The notes under the pieces were generated by a model, which was not told where the DNA came from, did not search any database, and saw only the letters and a program-made list of their open reading frames with translations. Of a stretch of 64,000 nt of DNA, positions 25,280 through 34,482 are shown in pieces. Numbering within the stretch: position 1 is the stretch's first letter; each line of letters begins with the position of its first letter. This DNA comes from UBA974 sp002292405. GTDB taxonomy: Bacteria; Bacteroidota; Bacteroidia; Flavobacteriales_D; Sanyastnellaceae. Where the stretch lies: contig CALTBR010000001.1 in assembly GCA_943842425.1 (NCBI GenBank), forward strand, positions 124,001 to 188,000, in the 5' to 3' direction. The position numbers and the translations under genes were made by a program.

Positions 25280-27073
25280 TTAGGAGAGTTTATTTTGCTT
25301 AAAATAGTGCCCTAATGTTGAAAGGCTTAGTCTTTGGGATGTTGACGTAAGTGAACTGTTGTCAAATTCATCAACGCCCTTTTTATTGAAAATTTCTAAA
25401 TCCGATAAGGCTGCGATTCCCTCAGCATGGAAGTCCAAATAGATCCCTTCTAATTTTAACTCCCAAGGAAATTTATTTGAAGAGAGTGAGTGGTTTTGAG
25501 CTCTGTTTGGGTCGATGTTTTCTTTGATTTCTTTTAAAGAAGGTTTCACAGAGTCATTAAATGACAACACTTTTGTTACGAAATTGTGGTCTAAAAAAGG
25601 GGTTTTGAAATCAATGTCATTTTCTGAGTTAAATGTATGCGCATCACGCAAAAGGGTGTTTGCTAAATAGGTCCCCATCTCAAGTACAGAAACCTTGGTT
25701 AAAAAGGGAAGAGAAAAAGCGGCTTGACCAACTCGTAAAATGTCTGCTACAAAGTAAAAAATTCTATTTCGAGTGAGCTTTATACTTGGAGTCAGTTTCT
25801 TAATCTGATTGTCCAATATTCTCTGGCGAGCTAAGGGGTAGGTGTGCTCCAAATCGAAATAATTACCGGCTAATATTTCGGCGTTTTTATTTGAGGCGTT
25901 TCCTGGAGATATTGTTTTTAATAAGCCACCTGCAAATACTCGCAGTCCTCTGGGCCAAGAAGTGAGCCACCTGTGTTTCATTAGCTGGACAGAAGTATTA
26001 AATAATGGGTTCTCACCGAATATTTCATTACATCCCAGGTCGCTAATGATCGTAGAATATCCAGCTTCCTTAGCTGATGTTGCTATAAAATAATTTCTAA
26101 GACCGTTCAAAGAAGGGTGGTCCATTTGGTCTATAGCATTGTGCAGCTTTTTAGATGCGGACTGCTTCGTAACAGATACCTCCGTGTGGTTGGTCGCAAA
26201 ATGTTTTGAAATCTTATGTGCTTCATTCTTGGCAGATGTTTCTGAACCTTCAAATGCAACTGAAAAAGTGTTTATTGGGGGATTCGATAGTTGAGACATC
26301 GCAGCTGCTAAAGTGATGGAATTGAGCCCTCCTGATAAATAAATTGCTGGAGAATCACCCGTCAACTTAGATTTGACAGCGTTTAACAAAGTGTCTTTTA
26401 CAGAATGAGAGTCTTGAATTAATATTTCTTTGGAGGTTTCCCACCACCTAAGAACATTGACAGTCTCGTCCTGGATTTCTATTGCACATCCTGGTTCTAA
26501 AAGCTGAATCCCCTCTACGATAGTTAGAGGTCCATGAACTGTCGAATATCGTAAATAATCAATCAAAGCCTCTTTATTCACTTTTCGAGAAATTAAACCC
26601 GAAGCAAGCAAAGTCTTTATTTCTGAGGCAAACATGATAGCCCCCTTTTCATTTTCTGCACACCAGTACATCGGTTTTATTCCAAACCTATCTCTTGCAA
26701 TTACCAATTTCTCGGAACCGGCGCACCACCAAGCAAAACTAAATTTTCCTTTTAATTTTTTAAGTGTATCCTCTAACCCCCATGCTTTTAAAGCAGGAAG
26801 TAAGACTGTGTTTTCTACCTGGACTCCTTCACTTTTTAAATGATCTATTAGCTCAAGTGAGTTCTCGATTTCTCCACTGAGTAGAAGAGAGTCTCCAGAA
26901 TGACTGTCCACTACCGAATGACCTGCTGCACCTAAAATCAAATTTCTTTCATCAGACCAAACCTCTGAATTTATACTGATCTCTTTTCCCTGACTTAGCA
27001 TCTTAGAAACCGTTTCCACAGCTTCTGCAGTAGAAAAATTTTCTAACCCAAATATGCCAGAAATTCTTTGCAT
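25280..27073 (-). CDS. Asparagine synthetase homologue with altered active sites
   Basis: The 597-residue protein aligns over its full length with glutamine-dependent asparagine synthetase: an N-terminal class II amidotransferase fold (1-205, with IARDRFGIKPMYW and FASEIKTLL) and a C-terminal synthetase fold (225-590). Key residues differ. The start is MQRISGIFG instead of MCGI-GIFG, so the glutaminase Cys2 is Gln. The HRRL and NGE segments read AAGHS and SGE. The ATP-pyrophosphatase loop SGGLDS is SGGLNS (247-252), and the SGxGxDELFGGY motif is SDLGCNEIFGEN. It probably cannot use glutamine and may not activate aspartate; a regulatory or new role is inferred. Follows thiL with no gap. Confidence 0.85.
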   Translation of the reverse strand: MQRISGIFGLENFSTAEAVETVSKMLSQGKEISINSEVWSDERNLILGAAGHSVVDSHSGDSLLLSGEIENSLELIDHLKSEGVQVENTVLLPALKAWGLEDTLKKLKGKFSFAWWCAGSEKLVIARDRFGIKPMYWCAENEKGAIMFASEIKTLLASGLISRKVNKEALIDYLRYSTVHGPLTIVEGIQLLEPGCAIEIQDETVNVLRWWETSKEILIQDSHSVKDTLLNAVKSKLTGDSPAIYLSGGLNSITLAAAMSQLSNPPINTFSVAFEGSETSAKNEAHKISKHFATNHTEVSVTKQSASKKLHNAIDQMDHPSLNGLRNYFIATSAKEAGYSTIISDLGCNEIFGENPLFNTSVQLMKHRWLTSWPRGLRVFAGGLLKTISPGNASNKNAEILAGNYFDLEHTYPLARQRILDNQIKKLTPSIKLTRNRIFYFVADILRVGQAAFSLPFLTKVSVLEMGTYLANTLLRDAHTFNSENDIDFKTPFLDHNFVTKVLSFNDSVKPSLKEIKENIDPNRAQNHSLSSNKFPWELKLEGIYLDFHAEGIAALSDLEIFNKKGVDEFDNSSLTSTSQRLSLSTLGHYFKQNKLS

Positions 27074-28102
27074 TTAGTCTTTTAAAGGGTCCCAGCCTTG
27101 AGCTTTTAACTCCACATCTAGGCCGTTTTTAGTGACCATAATGTGTTCTTTTGCATCTTCTGTCATATGTCCAACAACAGATAGTTTAGGGTGGTTTCGG
27201 ATGTTTTCGAAGTTGTTTTGTGAGATGGTAAATAACAGCTCGTAATCCTCTCCCCCGCTTAACATACATACTGTTGGGTCTAAGTTAAATTCTCTAGCAG
27301 TATCATATGTCTTGGGATCGATAGGTAGCTTATCTTCATATATTCTGACTCCCAATCCACTTGCGGCCATTAGATGAAAACACTCTGAGGCTAAGCCGTC
27401 AGAAATATCAATCATACTTGTGGGTTTAACTTTTAAATCTGAAAGCTCTGTAACAATATCTGTTCTTGCTTCAGGCTTGAGTTGGCGCTCTATAATATAA
27501 CTGTGGTTCTGTAAATCTGGCTGGGCTTTTGGAGCTTCCTTAAAAACTTCCTTTTCCCTTTCTAAAACCTGCAGTCCCATATACGCTGCACCAAGATCGC
27601 CTGATACAACGAGTAAATCACCCGCCGAAGCTCCTCCCCTAGTCACCACTGAATCACCATCAACAAGACCAATAGCAGTAATTGAGAGCGTTAACCCTGA
27701 CGGGCTAGAGGTTGTGTCTCCCCCAATCAAATCAACTTTGTACAACTCACATGCTGTTTTAACACCCTCATATAACTCTTCTAATGCTTCAACTGAAAAC
27801 CTATTGGAAACACCAAGACCTATTAAAATTTGAGTAGGTTTTGCATTCATGGCACAAACGTCACTCAAGTTTGCGATCACAGCTTTATAGCCAAGGTGCT
27901 TTAAAGGAACATAGCTTAAATCAAAGTGAACACCTTCAACAAGCATGTCTGTTGTTGCCACGACTCGCTTTCCCAGTGGGTCAATAACTGCTGCGTCGTC
28001 TCCAACACCTAAAAGCGTAGACGGGCGGTTTTTTGCTAAGTCTTTTGTCAACTTACTGATTAGGGCAAATTCCCCCAAATCTTTTATTTCTGTACGTTCC
28101 AT
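27074..28102 (-). CDS. thiL: Thiamine-monophosphate kinase
   Basis: Phosphorylates thiamine monophosphate to thiamine pyrophosphate. Visible PurM/ThiL-fold motifs: GEFALI, GVGDDAAVI, TTDMLVEGVHF, KAVIANLSDVCAMNA, GLIGGDTTSS-type segment (DLIGGDTTSS), and DISDGLASE and MLSGGEDYELLFT. Length (342) is normal. It sits 2 bases after slyD and abuts the asparagine-synthetase-like gene, so all four genes share one transcript. No TPP riboswitch is visible nearby, as expected for an internal gene. Confidence 0.95.
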   Translation of the reverse strand: MERTEIKDLGEFALISKLTKDLAKNRPSTLLGVGDDAAVIDPLGKRVVATTDMLVEGVHFDLSYVPLKHLGYKAVIANLSDVCAMNAKPTQILIGLGVSNRFSVEALEELYEGVKTACELYKVDLIGGDTTSSPSGLTLSITAIGLVDGDSVVTRGGASAGDLLVVSGDLGAAYMGLQVLEREKEVFKEAPKAQPDLQNHSYIIERQLKPEARTDIVTELSDLKVKPTSMIDISDGLASECFHLMAASGLGVRIYEDKLPIDPKTYDTAREFNLDPTVCMLSGGEDYELLFTISQNNFENIRNHPKLSVVGHMTEDAKEHIMVTKNGLDVELKAQGWDPLKD

Positions 28103-28104
28103 CT

Positions 28105-28578
28105 TTATGCTTCTTCTCTTACGTCACAAATGGATCCAATAAAATGAAGATCTAATTCCGCCAAAGGATGATTAAAGTCCATTTCCACTTCTGTCTTAGA
28201 GATGCTCACAACGACACCCACCATTTCATTTCCATCTTCATCGTTCATCGCTATTGCCTCACCCTCTTGAATATGCTCTTCGTCAAACGCTCCATCTAAC
28301 TCAAAAACAGTTTTAGGAATCATAACAATTGCATCATCTGTGGTCACTCCATAAGCTTCAGAACAAGGAATCACCACTTCAAAAGGCTCACCTGTAGATT
28401 TTCCCATTAATTCTTTTTCTAGCGCCTCTAAGACTTCTCCTGAGCCTAAATAAAACCCGAAAGCACTCTCTTCTCCACATTCCTCAAGAACTTCTCCTTG
28501 TTCTCCTCTTTCGTTAATTTCACTTAACACATACTCAATCTCCACAAATACGCCCTCTTTTACAATTCTATTTTTCAT
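28105..28578 (-). CDS. slyD: FKBP-type peptidyl-prolyl isomerase, SlyD-like
   Basis: A 157-residue SlyD-type PPIase/chaperone: VEIEYVLSEI at the start, FGFYLGSGEVLEALEKELMGKSTGE (the FKBP active-site strand/loop with the inserted chaperone flap), EAYGVTTDDAIVMIPKTVF, and DFNHPLAELDLHF, which is diagnostic for the family. The His/Cys-rich metal-binding tail of E. coli SlyD is missing. First gene of the slyD-thiL operon; GACATTTG on the minus strand at 28583-28590 (7 of 8 to the -7 consensus) is a candidate promoter very close to the start. Confidence 0.92.
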   Translation of the reverse strand: MKNRIVKEGVFVEIEYVLSEINERGEQGEVLEECGEESAFGFYLGSGEVLEALEKELMGKSTGEPFEVVIPCSEAYGVTTDDAIVMIPKTVFELDGAFDEEHIQEGEAIAMNDEDGNEMVGVVVSISKTEVEMDFNHPLAELDLHFIGSICDVREEA

Positions 28579-28607
28579 ACTGCAAATGTCAGTCGTACTT
28601 TGCCGAC

Positions 28608-31130
28608 ATGCAACGACTCACCCTCTCTTTTCCTTCAATTGTATTTTTACTGTTATTTATTGCCAGTGGTTCTCACTTTATTGCGCAACATAATATCCCA
28701 AACCTGAGAGAATACTCCCCAGAGCCTAGGGTGTTTTACCCAATGGGATGTAGAGATGTCGGGCATTCCGGAGCTCCTGTTGAAAGATTCTATCAGGACA
28801 ATTACGACATGTCTGAATCTATCGCTCGAAGCGACACTTTCGATATCGACGCATACGAAATTGATCTTGACCTGACCCAGTACGGTCTCCAACAAATGGA
28901 CGCGAGGGCTGTTATTACACTTTCCATAGTTGAAAGTGGTGCAGAATCTGTTTGGTTCGATTTGATTGGCTTAACTGTAGATTCTCTTAATGTCAACGGT
29001 GAAACCTCCGTTTTTTTGCATGAAAATGGCAGGCTCATCGTGCCTGCTCCAGAAGGGGTTTTTACTGCTGAGACCACTCACCAGATTGAAGTGTACTATA
29101 GCGGTCACCCAACACAAGATCCTTATTGGGGTGGTGTTTATTTCGCATCAGAATATATCTATCACATGGGGATCGGCCTTACAAGTATCCCCCCGAATTA
29201 TGGAAAAGTTTGGCACCCCTGCTTCGATAACTTTGTAGAAAGGGCAACATATACATGGAATATCCGAAGTGCCGGAGGGATGAAGGCACACCTTCAAGGA
29301 ACCTTCTTGGGAGAAACCTTCGAAGAGGGAGATACCCTAACACGAAGCTTCACGTTAGAACATCCAATTCCTACACACTGTGCTGCGTTTGCAGTGGCCA
29401 ATTACGCCGATAGTAATTTCGTTCACACTGGAGAATATGGCGATATCCCTGTGAGATTAACTGCTAAACCTGAAGATATTAACCAAATGGTAAATAAATT
29501 CACTGATATCGGTTATGCTATTGACGCTCTTGAGTATTGGTGGGGTCCTTACGCATGGGAAAGGGTTGGGTATGTCTTAACTACCGAAGGAGCACTTGAA
29601 ATACCTACGAATATTGCCTATCCTAAGTTTATGATTGGAGAAAGTGTCGGTGCGAATGGTGATCTATTTGCGCATGAATTGGGGCACCACTGGTGGGGTG
29701 ATTTAGTAGCTCCGAGCATACACAACCACATGTGGATCAAAGAAGGTCCTGCTGAATATTCCAGTCATTTGTTCATAGAGCTTAAAGATGGGCACGAGGA
29801 GTTTGTAAAATTGATCAAGGACAACCAAAAGTTCGTTCTTGAAGAGTGTCATCTTCAAGATGATGGCTTTCACCCTTTATCTCCGATGCCTGACGAGCAT
29901 ATTTACGGCAGGCACACTTACTACAAAGGAGCCTCTATTCACCATAATTTGAGGGCTTACCTCGGAGATGATACGTATAGAAATGCATGCCAAAACGTAA
30001 TAGCTACTCATTTCGATAGTCACATGGATGCTGAAGTTTTCATGGAAACACTCGAGGATTTCACCGAGCTAGACCTTCAACCTTTCTTTGATGCACAAAT
30101 CTTCCAGCCTGGGTTCTCAACTTGGCTTATAGACTCAACCTCTACAACATTCTCCGATGGAGAATATGAAACAGCTCTTTATTTAAACCAAAAACTACGC
30201 GCTTGCTCTTCGTTCCACGAAAATGAGCCCTTAGATGTCACTCTTTGGGATGCCTCATGGGATACAACTGTCGTTCAGATTCGTGTCGGTGGGGAATACG
30301 ATGTTGCTACAATTTCTCACACAGATCCGTTTATTCTTGTCGCCTTAAACACTGATGGAAAACTAAATCAAGGGCGACTTGACAATACTCTCTCGATCAA
30401 CGAGCCTACTGGGCTCTCAAGTATCCCATGGGTCGAAATGAGGATGGGATGTGACGAAATCAGCGACAGTGTTATTGTGCGGCTCGAACATCATTGGGCA
30501 GCTCCGGATAACGAACCTACAGCATTTTATATCGATGAAATTAGCGATACTCATTTTTGGACCGTTGATGGCACTTGGGAAGATGAAATTGAAGGAACCA
30601 ACGCCCTTGTTCTTGATGCTCGTTTTTCATATGTCGGCAACAATGAAGAAGGTTTAGATTTTGATTTGTATTACGGAAATGAGGAAGATGCTTTTCTTGC
30701 CTGGAGGCCCAACTCATCCTCCACTTGGATTCAGTACCCCGATTACACATGGCAGTCTGGTTCTTTAATTAACGGAAGTGGTGTTTTTAAAGTCTCAACA
30801 CTAAGAAAGGGTCAGTATGCATTCGCGAACGGCGATATCTCACTTTCTGAAGAGTACTTGGCTTATGAAAACACTCCAGCCCTTGCCTACCCCTCACCCG
30901 CTCGAACTAGCGTAACCCTTGATTTCAGAAATAGCACCACTCAAAACAGTTCTAAAAATCAAGTTGTCAAAATTTGGGACGTAACTGGCCGATTCGTTTA
31001 CACAAAGACTATTTATGACTTTACGCCCTTTAATCTAGGCCTTGAGGGTTGGTCTGAAGGAGTATATGTTGCGGTTTTATTCGATCAAGGCGGGTTCGTC
31101 AACAGCACTCGATTTGTCGTCGATAAGTGA
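28608..31130 (+). CDS. Secreted M1 metallopeptidase with T9SS type A sorting domain
   Basis: 840 residues with a signal peptide (cleavage near HFIAQ), M1-type N-terminal beta domain, and a gluzincin centre HELGHHWWG (356-364) with the third zinc ligand E379 in WIKEGPAEY (HEXXH-X18-E). The aminopeptidase exopeptidase motif GAMEN is changed to GALEI (in TTEGALEIPTN). A YYKGASIHHNLR segment supplies the conserved Tyr region. The last 80 or so residues are a T9SS type A sorting domain (LAYPSPARTSVTLDF, VKIWDVTGRFVYT, GVYVAVLF). Likely an extracellular aminopeptidase; its 3' end overlaps the convergent DUF4837 gene by 54 bases. Confidence 0.92.
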   Translation: MQRLTLSFPSIVFLLLFIASGSHFIAQHNIPNLREYSPEPRVFYPMGCRDVGHSGAPVERFYQDNYDMSESIARSDTFDIDAYEIDLDLTQYGLQQMDARAVITLSIVESGAESVWFDLIGLTVDSLNVNGETSVFLHENGRLIVPAPEGVFTAETTHQIEVYYSGHPTQDPYWGGVYFASEYIYHMGIGLTSIPPNYGKVWHPCFDNFVERATYTWNIRSAGGMKAHLQGTFLGETFEEGDTLTRSFTLEHPIPTHCAAFAVANYADSNFVHTGEYGDIPVRLTAKPEDINQMVNKFTDIGYAIDALEYWWGPYAWERVGYVLTTEGALEIPTNIAYPKFMIGESVGANGDLFAHELGHHWWGDLVAPSIHNHMWIKEGPAEYSSHLFIELKDGHEEFVKLIKDNQKFVLEECHLQDDGFHPLSPMPDEHIYGRHTYYKGASIHHNLRAYLGDDTYRNACQNVIATHFDSHMDAEVFMETLEDFTELDLQPFFDAQIFQPGFSTWLIDSTSTTFSDGEYETALYLNQKLRACSSFHENEPLDVTLWDASWDTTVVQIRVGGEYDVATISHTDPFILVALNTDGKLNQGRLDNTLSINEPTGLSSIPWVEMRMGCDEISDSVIVRLEHHWAAPDNEPTAFYIDEISDTHFWTVDGTWEDEIEGTNALVLDARFSYVGNNEEGLDFDLYYGNEEDAFLAWRPNSSSTWIQYPDYTWQSGSLINGSGVFKVSTLRKGQYAFANGDISLSEEYLAYENTPALAYPSPARTSVTLDFRNSTTQNSSKNQVVKIWDVTGRFVYTKTIYDFTPFNLGLEGWSEGVYVAVLFDQGGFVNSTRFVVDK

Positions 31131-32168
31131 GCTGGTAAACGGACTCACTGATTTTACGATTCCTTCGACTTCTCTCATGTATTGCCGTTTGTCAAAATAG
31201 GGAGCATAGGTGTACCCTTCAACAGTGACTAATCTTTTGTGAGGCTTGTCATAGAAAGTAAGGCTGTAAAATGGGCCACCCATAAAATCGTTTTCCATTC
31301 TCCAAAGCCCTCGAATTTCAGAAGCAAATTCTCTTTTAAATAAGATCTCTTCATAAGAAGGTACCATGCGTCTTTCTACCTGCATATAACTCCCTTTTGT
31401 TGGACCATTGACAAATTCTTTTGTAAGCTCGTCTCTTCGGTTAAGAAGATAATCAAGCGAAAATTGCCATTCCCCCAAGTAAGGTTCACAGTGAATGAAG
31501 AAGGCTTCCTGCACATCGTGATTGTCACTTCCTCTAGACCTTGTAAGTTGTCTGTCAATCCAAGTAAACGCAGTATCTACTCTCACAGCATACGAGCCTT
31601 TCGGCACAAGGATGTCAAAACCCCAAGCCTCACCTATTTTCCTTTTTATTACCTCGTCTACAGAAGCTCCTGTCACATATGTTGTCCTCTTCACTTCAAC
31701 ATCGTGGAATAAGCTCAGCATTTCTGATGACCTGCGTGCAATCGCTTCCGCAACTTCTAATTCTGTCCTGCCTTTTGCAACAATGTACACCTGACCTTTA
31801 GAATATTTTTCCTTGTAAAAAACAACCGAAGCGTCTTGCGTATCAACTCTGTCAGCAATTTCTACGTCAATTATATTTCTGTGTGGTTTCCAAAACTTAT
31901 TGAAATCTTGCCTGTTCTTATGCACCACATCAAACATAGGTTCATACGTCTCAGTATGCATTTGGGGCAGCACCGCATAGGGCTTATTTAAGATGTTTAA
32001 TAAGCTATCTCCTACTGCTCTAGACCAAACCCCATCAGAGCAAACAACCAAAACTTCACCCTGAGGACCGACTCTACCAGGTAGCGGTGATCGTGCCCCT
32101 TCCTGACTAAAACACCCCAAAAGAATTGTCGTTAAAAGCAGCAATATCTTCCAGCTTGTAATTCTCAT
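31077..32168 (-). CDS. DUF4837 lipoprotein
   Basis: A 363-residue predicted lipoprotein with lipobox LLGC (ILLLLTTILLGC). The body fits DUF4837: GPQGEVLVVCSDGVW, LPQMHTETYEPMFDVVH, then IPKGS-like LVPKGSYAVRVD and WIDRQLTRSRG, and the C-terminal GPFYSLTFYDKPHKRLVTVEGYTYAP. The family is Bacteroidota-specific, with unknown function. It overlaps the lytic transglycosylase gene by ATGA, and the order transglycosylase-DUF4837 suggests a role at the cell wall or outer membrane (inference). The convergent M1 gene overlaps its 3' end. Confidence 0.88.
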   Translation of the reverse strand: MRITSWKILLLLTTILLGCFSQEGARSPLPGRVGPQGEVLVVCSDGVWSRAVGDSLLNILNKPYAVLPQMHTETYEPMFDVVHKNRQDFNKFWKPHRNIIDVEIADRVDTQDASVVFYKEKYSKGQVYIVAKGRTELEVAEAIARRSSEMLSLFHDVEVKRTTYVTGASVDEVIKRKIGEAWGFDILVPKGSYAVRVDTAFTWIDRQLTRSRGSDNHDVQEAFFIHCEPYLGEWQFSLDYLLNRRDELTKEFVNGPTKGSYMQVERRMVPSYEEILFKREFASEIRGLWRMENDFMGGPFYSLTFYDKPHKRLVTVEGYTYAPYFDKRQYMREVEGIVKSVSPFTSSLIDDKSSAVDEPALIE

Positions 32169-33409
32169 ATTTTTGATGGATCTCCGTGAATAACCAGTCT
32201 TTGTCCAATATTTATTCTGGAATTCTTCAAGCCGTTCCAGTCTTTTAATTTACGAACTGAAACCCCATGTTTTTGAGCAATCGTGCCTAGAACATCGCCA
32301 GATTTCACCCTATAAAAAATAGGGTCTGGCTCATACTTGATTTCAGGTGTTAGTTCTGGTTTAAAACCCCTCATTTCTGATTCATGAGCTAAAAATTCAG
32401 CCGTCATCTTCAATGGGATTCTAACTGTAAAATTTTCTCCTGGTCCCGGGATAATATTGCGACTGTAAATGGGATTAAGTATTTTTAACTCCTCCTTTGA
32501 AGCTTTGAGAAATTGTGCGATTTGGTCTATTCTTAAAGGCCCTTGAATGTTTATAGTGTCTGTTGTCTGAAAGCCAGGGATTTCATTTCTAGGAACAATT
32601 CCATACTCTGCGTGATACTCCATCAAGTAAACAACCGCTAGAAAATTTGGCACATAGTTCCTCGTTTCTTTAGGAAGAAAAGAACGTATCTCCCAATAGT
32701 TTTCTTTCCCTCCACTTCTCCTAATCGCCTTATTTACGTTACCAGAACCAGCGTTATAAGCTGCAAGTGCTAAAAACCAATCATCATACATCCTGTAGAG
32801 CCTATTGAGGTGGTTGCAAGCAGCTTCTGTACTTTTTCTTGGGTCCTTTCTCTCATCTATATAGCTGTCTATCCTCAACCCTTCCGCCTTAGCTGTGTAA
32901 TACATGAATTGCCACAAACCTCTTGCTCCTGCTTGAGATCTGGCTTCGGGATTTAATGCGCTTTCAACAATTGGAAGGTATTTTAACTCCAAAGGCAAGC
33001 CTTTCTTATCAAGCACTTCCTCGAAAAGGGGGAAAAACGCAGGCGCTCTGCCAAGCATCGTTCCGAGTCCTCTTTTGCGTCTATCAACATACAGGGCTAC
33101 TCTTGTGTGAGATATTGGATTCCACGATAAATTAAGCGCTGAAGACATGTCTAAAATCGCCATCCGAGACTTCATAACGGTTGTATCTAGTTCGAGATGA
33201 GGTTCTCCAATAATATTCCAAAGTGAAGTGTCTGAACTAACGCAATCCTGCGACTCACACCAAATTTGCCATTGTGTTTCCCAAGAAAAAGGTTCCGTAT
33301 TTATTTCAATAAGTTTCGTCGATTCTAATGAATCTGCTTGAGTTTGGGCAAAAGAAACTTGGAGCGACACTGCAATCGCAATCAAAACCAAATAAATCTC
33401 TCGATTCAC
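32165..33409 (-). CDS. LysM lytic transglycosylase, MltD-like (GTG start)
   Basis: A 414-residue exported protein (signal peptide ending SFAQ). The SLT/MltD-type domain (about 115-290) has LKYLPIVESALNPEARSQAGARGLWQ split over two motifs, with catalytic Glu in IVESALNP, then GLWQFM and LALAAYNAGSGNV. A degenerate LysM-like segment (about 300-350) and a clear C-terminal LysM (VKSGDVLGTIAQKHGVSV, about 368-411) bind glycan. It cleaves peptidoglycan, producing anhydromuropeptides. The only start available is the GTG at 33409-33407, overlapping the tatA stop as GTGA; the downstream gene overlaps by ATGA. Confidence 0.92.
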   Translation of the reverse strand: MNREIYLVLIAIAVSLQVSFAQTQADSLESTKLIEINTEPFSWETQWQIWCESQDCVSSDTSLWNIIGEPHLELDTTVMKSRMAILDMSSALNLSWNPISHTRVALYVDRRKRGLGTMLGRAPAFFPLFEEVLDKKGLPLELKYLPIVESALNPEARSQAGARGLWQFMYYTAKAEGLRIDSYIDERKDPRKSTEAACNHLNRLYRMYDDWFLALAAYNAGSGNVNKAIRRSGGKENYWEIRSFLPKETRNYVPNFLAVVYLMEYHAEYGIVPRNEIPGFQTTDTINIQGPLRIDQIAQFLKASKEELKILNPIYSRNIIPGPGENFTVRIPLKMTAEFLAHESEMRGFKPELTPEIKYEPDPIFYRVKSGDVLGTIAQKHGVSVRKLKDWNGLKNSRINIGQRLVIHGDPSKI

Positions 33410-33570
33410 TTATCTTTTTTTTCGTCGTCTTTCTTCTTGTCGTTTGTTGCGTTTTTGAATTCTTTTACGCCTTGACCTAAACCTCTCATAAGCTCAGGTA
33501 TTTTACGACCACCGAAAAGCAACAACACCACAAGGGCAATGAGAATTAATTGAGGAGCACCTATACCCAT
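33406..33570 (-). CDS. tatA: Twin-arginine translocase subunit TatA
   Basis: A 54-residue gene, ATG at 33570 and TGA at 33406-33408: MGIGAPQLILIALVVLLLFG, then GRKIPELMRGLGQGVKEFKN and a Lys/Asp-rich tail. It has the TatA/Hcf106 architecture: one N-terminal transmembrane helix, the FG hinge followed by K-x-PE, an amphipathic helix, and a charged disordered end. TatA oligomers form the pore for folded proteins in the inner membrane. tatC is not in the window. The stop overlaps the following transglycosylase start (GTGA). Too short for default ORF calling but unambiguous. Confidence 0.93.
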   Translation of the reverse strand: MGIGAPQLILIALVVLLLFGGRKIPELMRGLGQGVKEFKNATNDKKKDDEKKDK

Positions 33571-33587
33571 GACTTTATAATTTACTA

Positions 33588-33595
33588 CAAAGTTA
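33588..33595 (-). promoter_or_regulatory. Candidate -7 element for tatA
   Basis: TAACTTTG (minus strand) is a perfect TAnnTTTG, 17 bases before the tatA ATG. It overlaps nothing coding except that panC ends at 33600. No TTG at ideal spacing, so confidence is moderate; tatA may also be read through from panC. Confidence 0.4.
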
Positions 33596-33599
33596 CAAC

Positions 33600-34442
33600 T
33601 TACAATTCAATATTGTCTATCAGTCTTACACCTTCGACTCTTGCCGCAATAATAATATGTGACCAACCTCTATTCTCCGTGCTTATCGAAAACGTTTGAT
33701 CGTTCACACCGCTAATATATTCAAGTTCTAAACCTTCTACGTTTTTCAAGTTTTGCTTAGCAATCTCAACCGAGTCAATCACATCCCTACCCTCTTTAAC
33801 TCTTTCCGCAACTATTTGAAGTTCTTGTGAGATGTTTTGGGCTACAAGAATGCCTGCATCCGATAACCTGATATTTCTTGAGCTTAGCGCAAGGCCATTT
33901 TCATCTCTTATTAGATCACAACTGACAATCTTAATCTTAGGATGTCTTTCACTTGACATCTTTTCCACTACAGCTACTTGTTGTAAGTCTTTGGAGCCAA
34001 AATAAGCTCTGTTTGGCTTTACCGCTAAAAACAATTTGTCAACTACGGACACAACTCCGTCAAAATGGCCTTGCCTGCTAAGGCCTTCAAAAGTTGAAGT
34101 TATCAATCCGTAATCAACTGGTTCAGCATAGGGCGTGCCTCCATAAATATCTTTAGGTGTGGGGGTAAATAAAATCGTGGCGCCAGCTTTTTCAGCAACA
34201 ATTACATCATTATCTAAATCCCTTGGGTAGGACTCCAAGTCTGCTTTTTCATTGAATTGAGTGGGATTTACCAGAATACTAACCACCACAATTTGACACT
34301 CCCTTGATGCTTTCTCAATTAATGATGCATGGCCCTTATGCAGCGCTCCCATTGTAGGAACAAACCCCATGTTCTCCCCGAACTCATTTATATTTTCTAT
34401 AAACCAGTTATTTAATTCTATTGTCGACTTAAGTATTATCAT
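33600..34442 (-). CDS. panC: Pantothenate synthetase
   Basis: Condenses pantoate and beta-alanine to pantothenate via a pantoyl-adenylate. Seen: GFVPTMGALHKGHASLI (26-42, with the HxGH nucleotidyl-transferase motif), SILVNPTQFNEKADLESYPR, FDGVVSVVDKLF, RAYFGSKDLQQ and the KMSKS-like ALSSRNIRLS. Length (280) is normal. It is divergent from the GT5-like gene; in Flavobacteriia panC next to this GT5-like gene is a recurrent order as I recall it. tatA follows after 29 bases. Confidence 0.96.
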   Translation of the reverse strand: MIILKSTIELNNWFIENINEFGENMGFVPTMGALHKGHASLIEKASRECQIVVVSILVNPTQFNEKADLESYPRDLDNDVIVAEKAGATILFTPTPKDIYGGTPYAEPVDYGLITSTFEGLSRQGHFDGVVSVVDKLFLAVKPNRAYFGSKDLQQVAVVEKMSSERHPKIKIVSCDLIRDENGLALSSRNIRLSDAGILVAQNISQELQIVAERVKEGRDVIDSVEIAKQNLKNVEGLELEYISGVNDQTFSISTENRGWSHIIIAARVEGVRLIDNIEL

Positions 34443-34482
34443 TTTTTATCAAAATCTCCAGGCCTGAAACCTTTGGATTTAC

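Noticed and set aside
28103..28110. TPP riboswitch for thiL
   Set aside because: thiL starts 2 bases after slyD and no THI-box-like sequence is visible before slyD.
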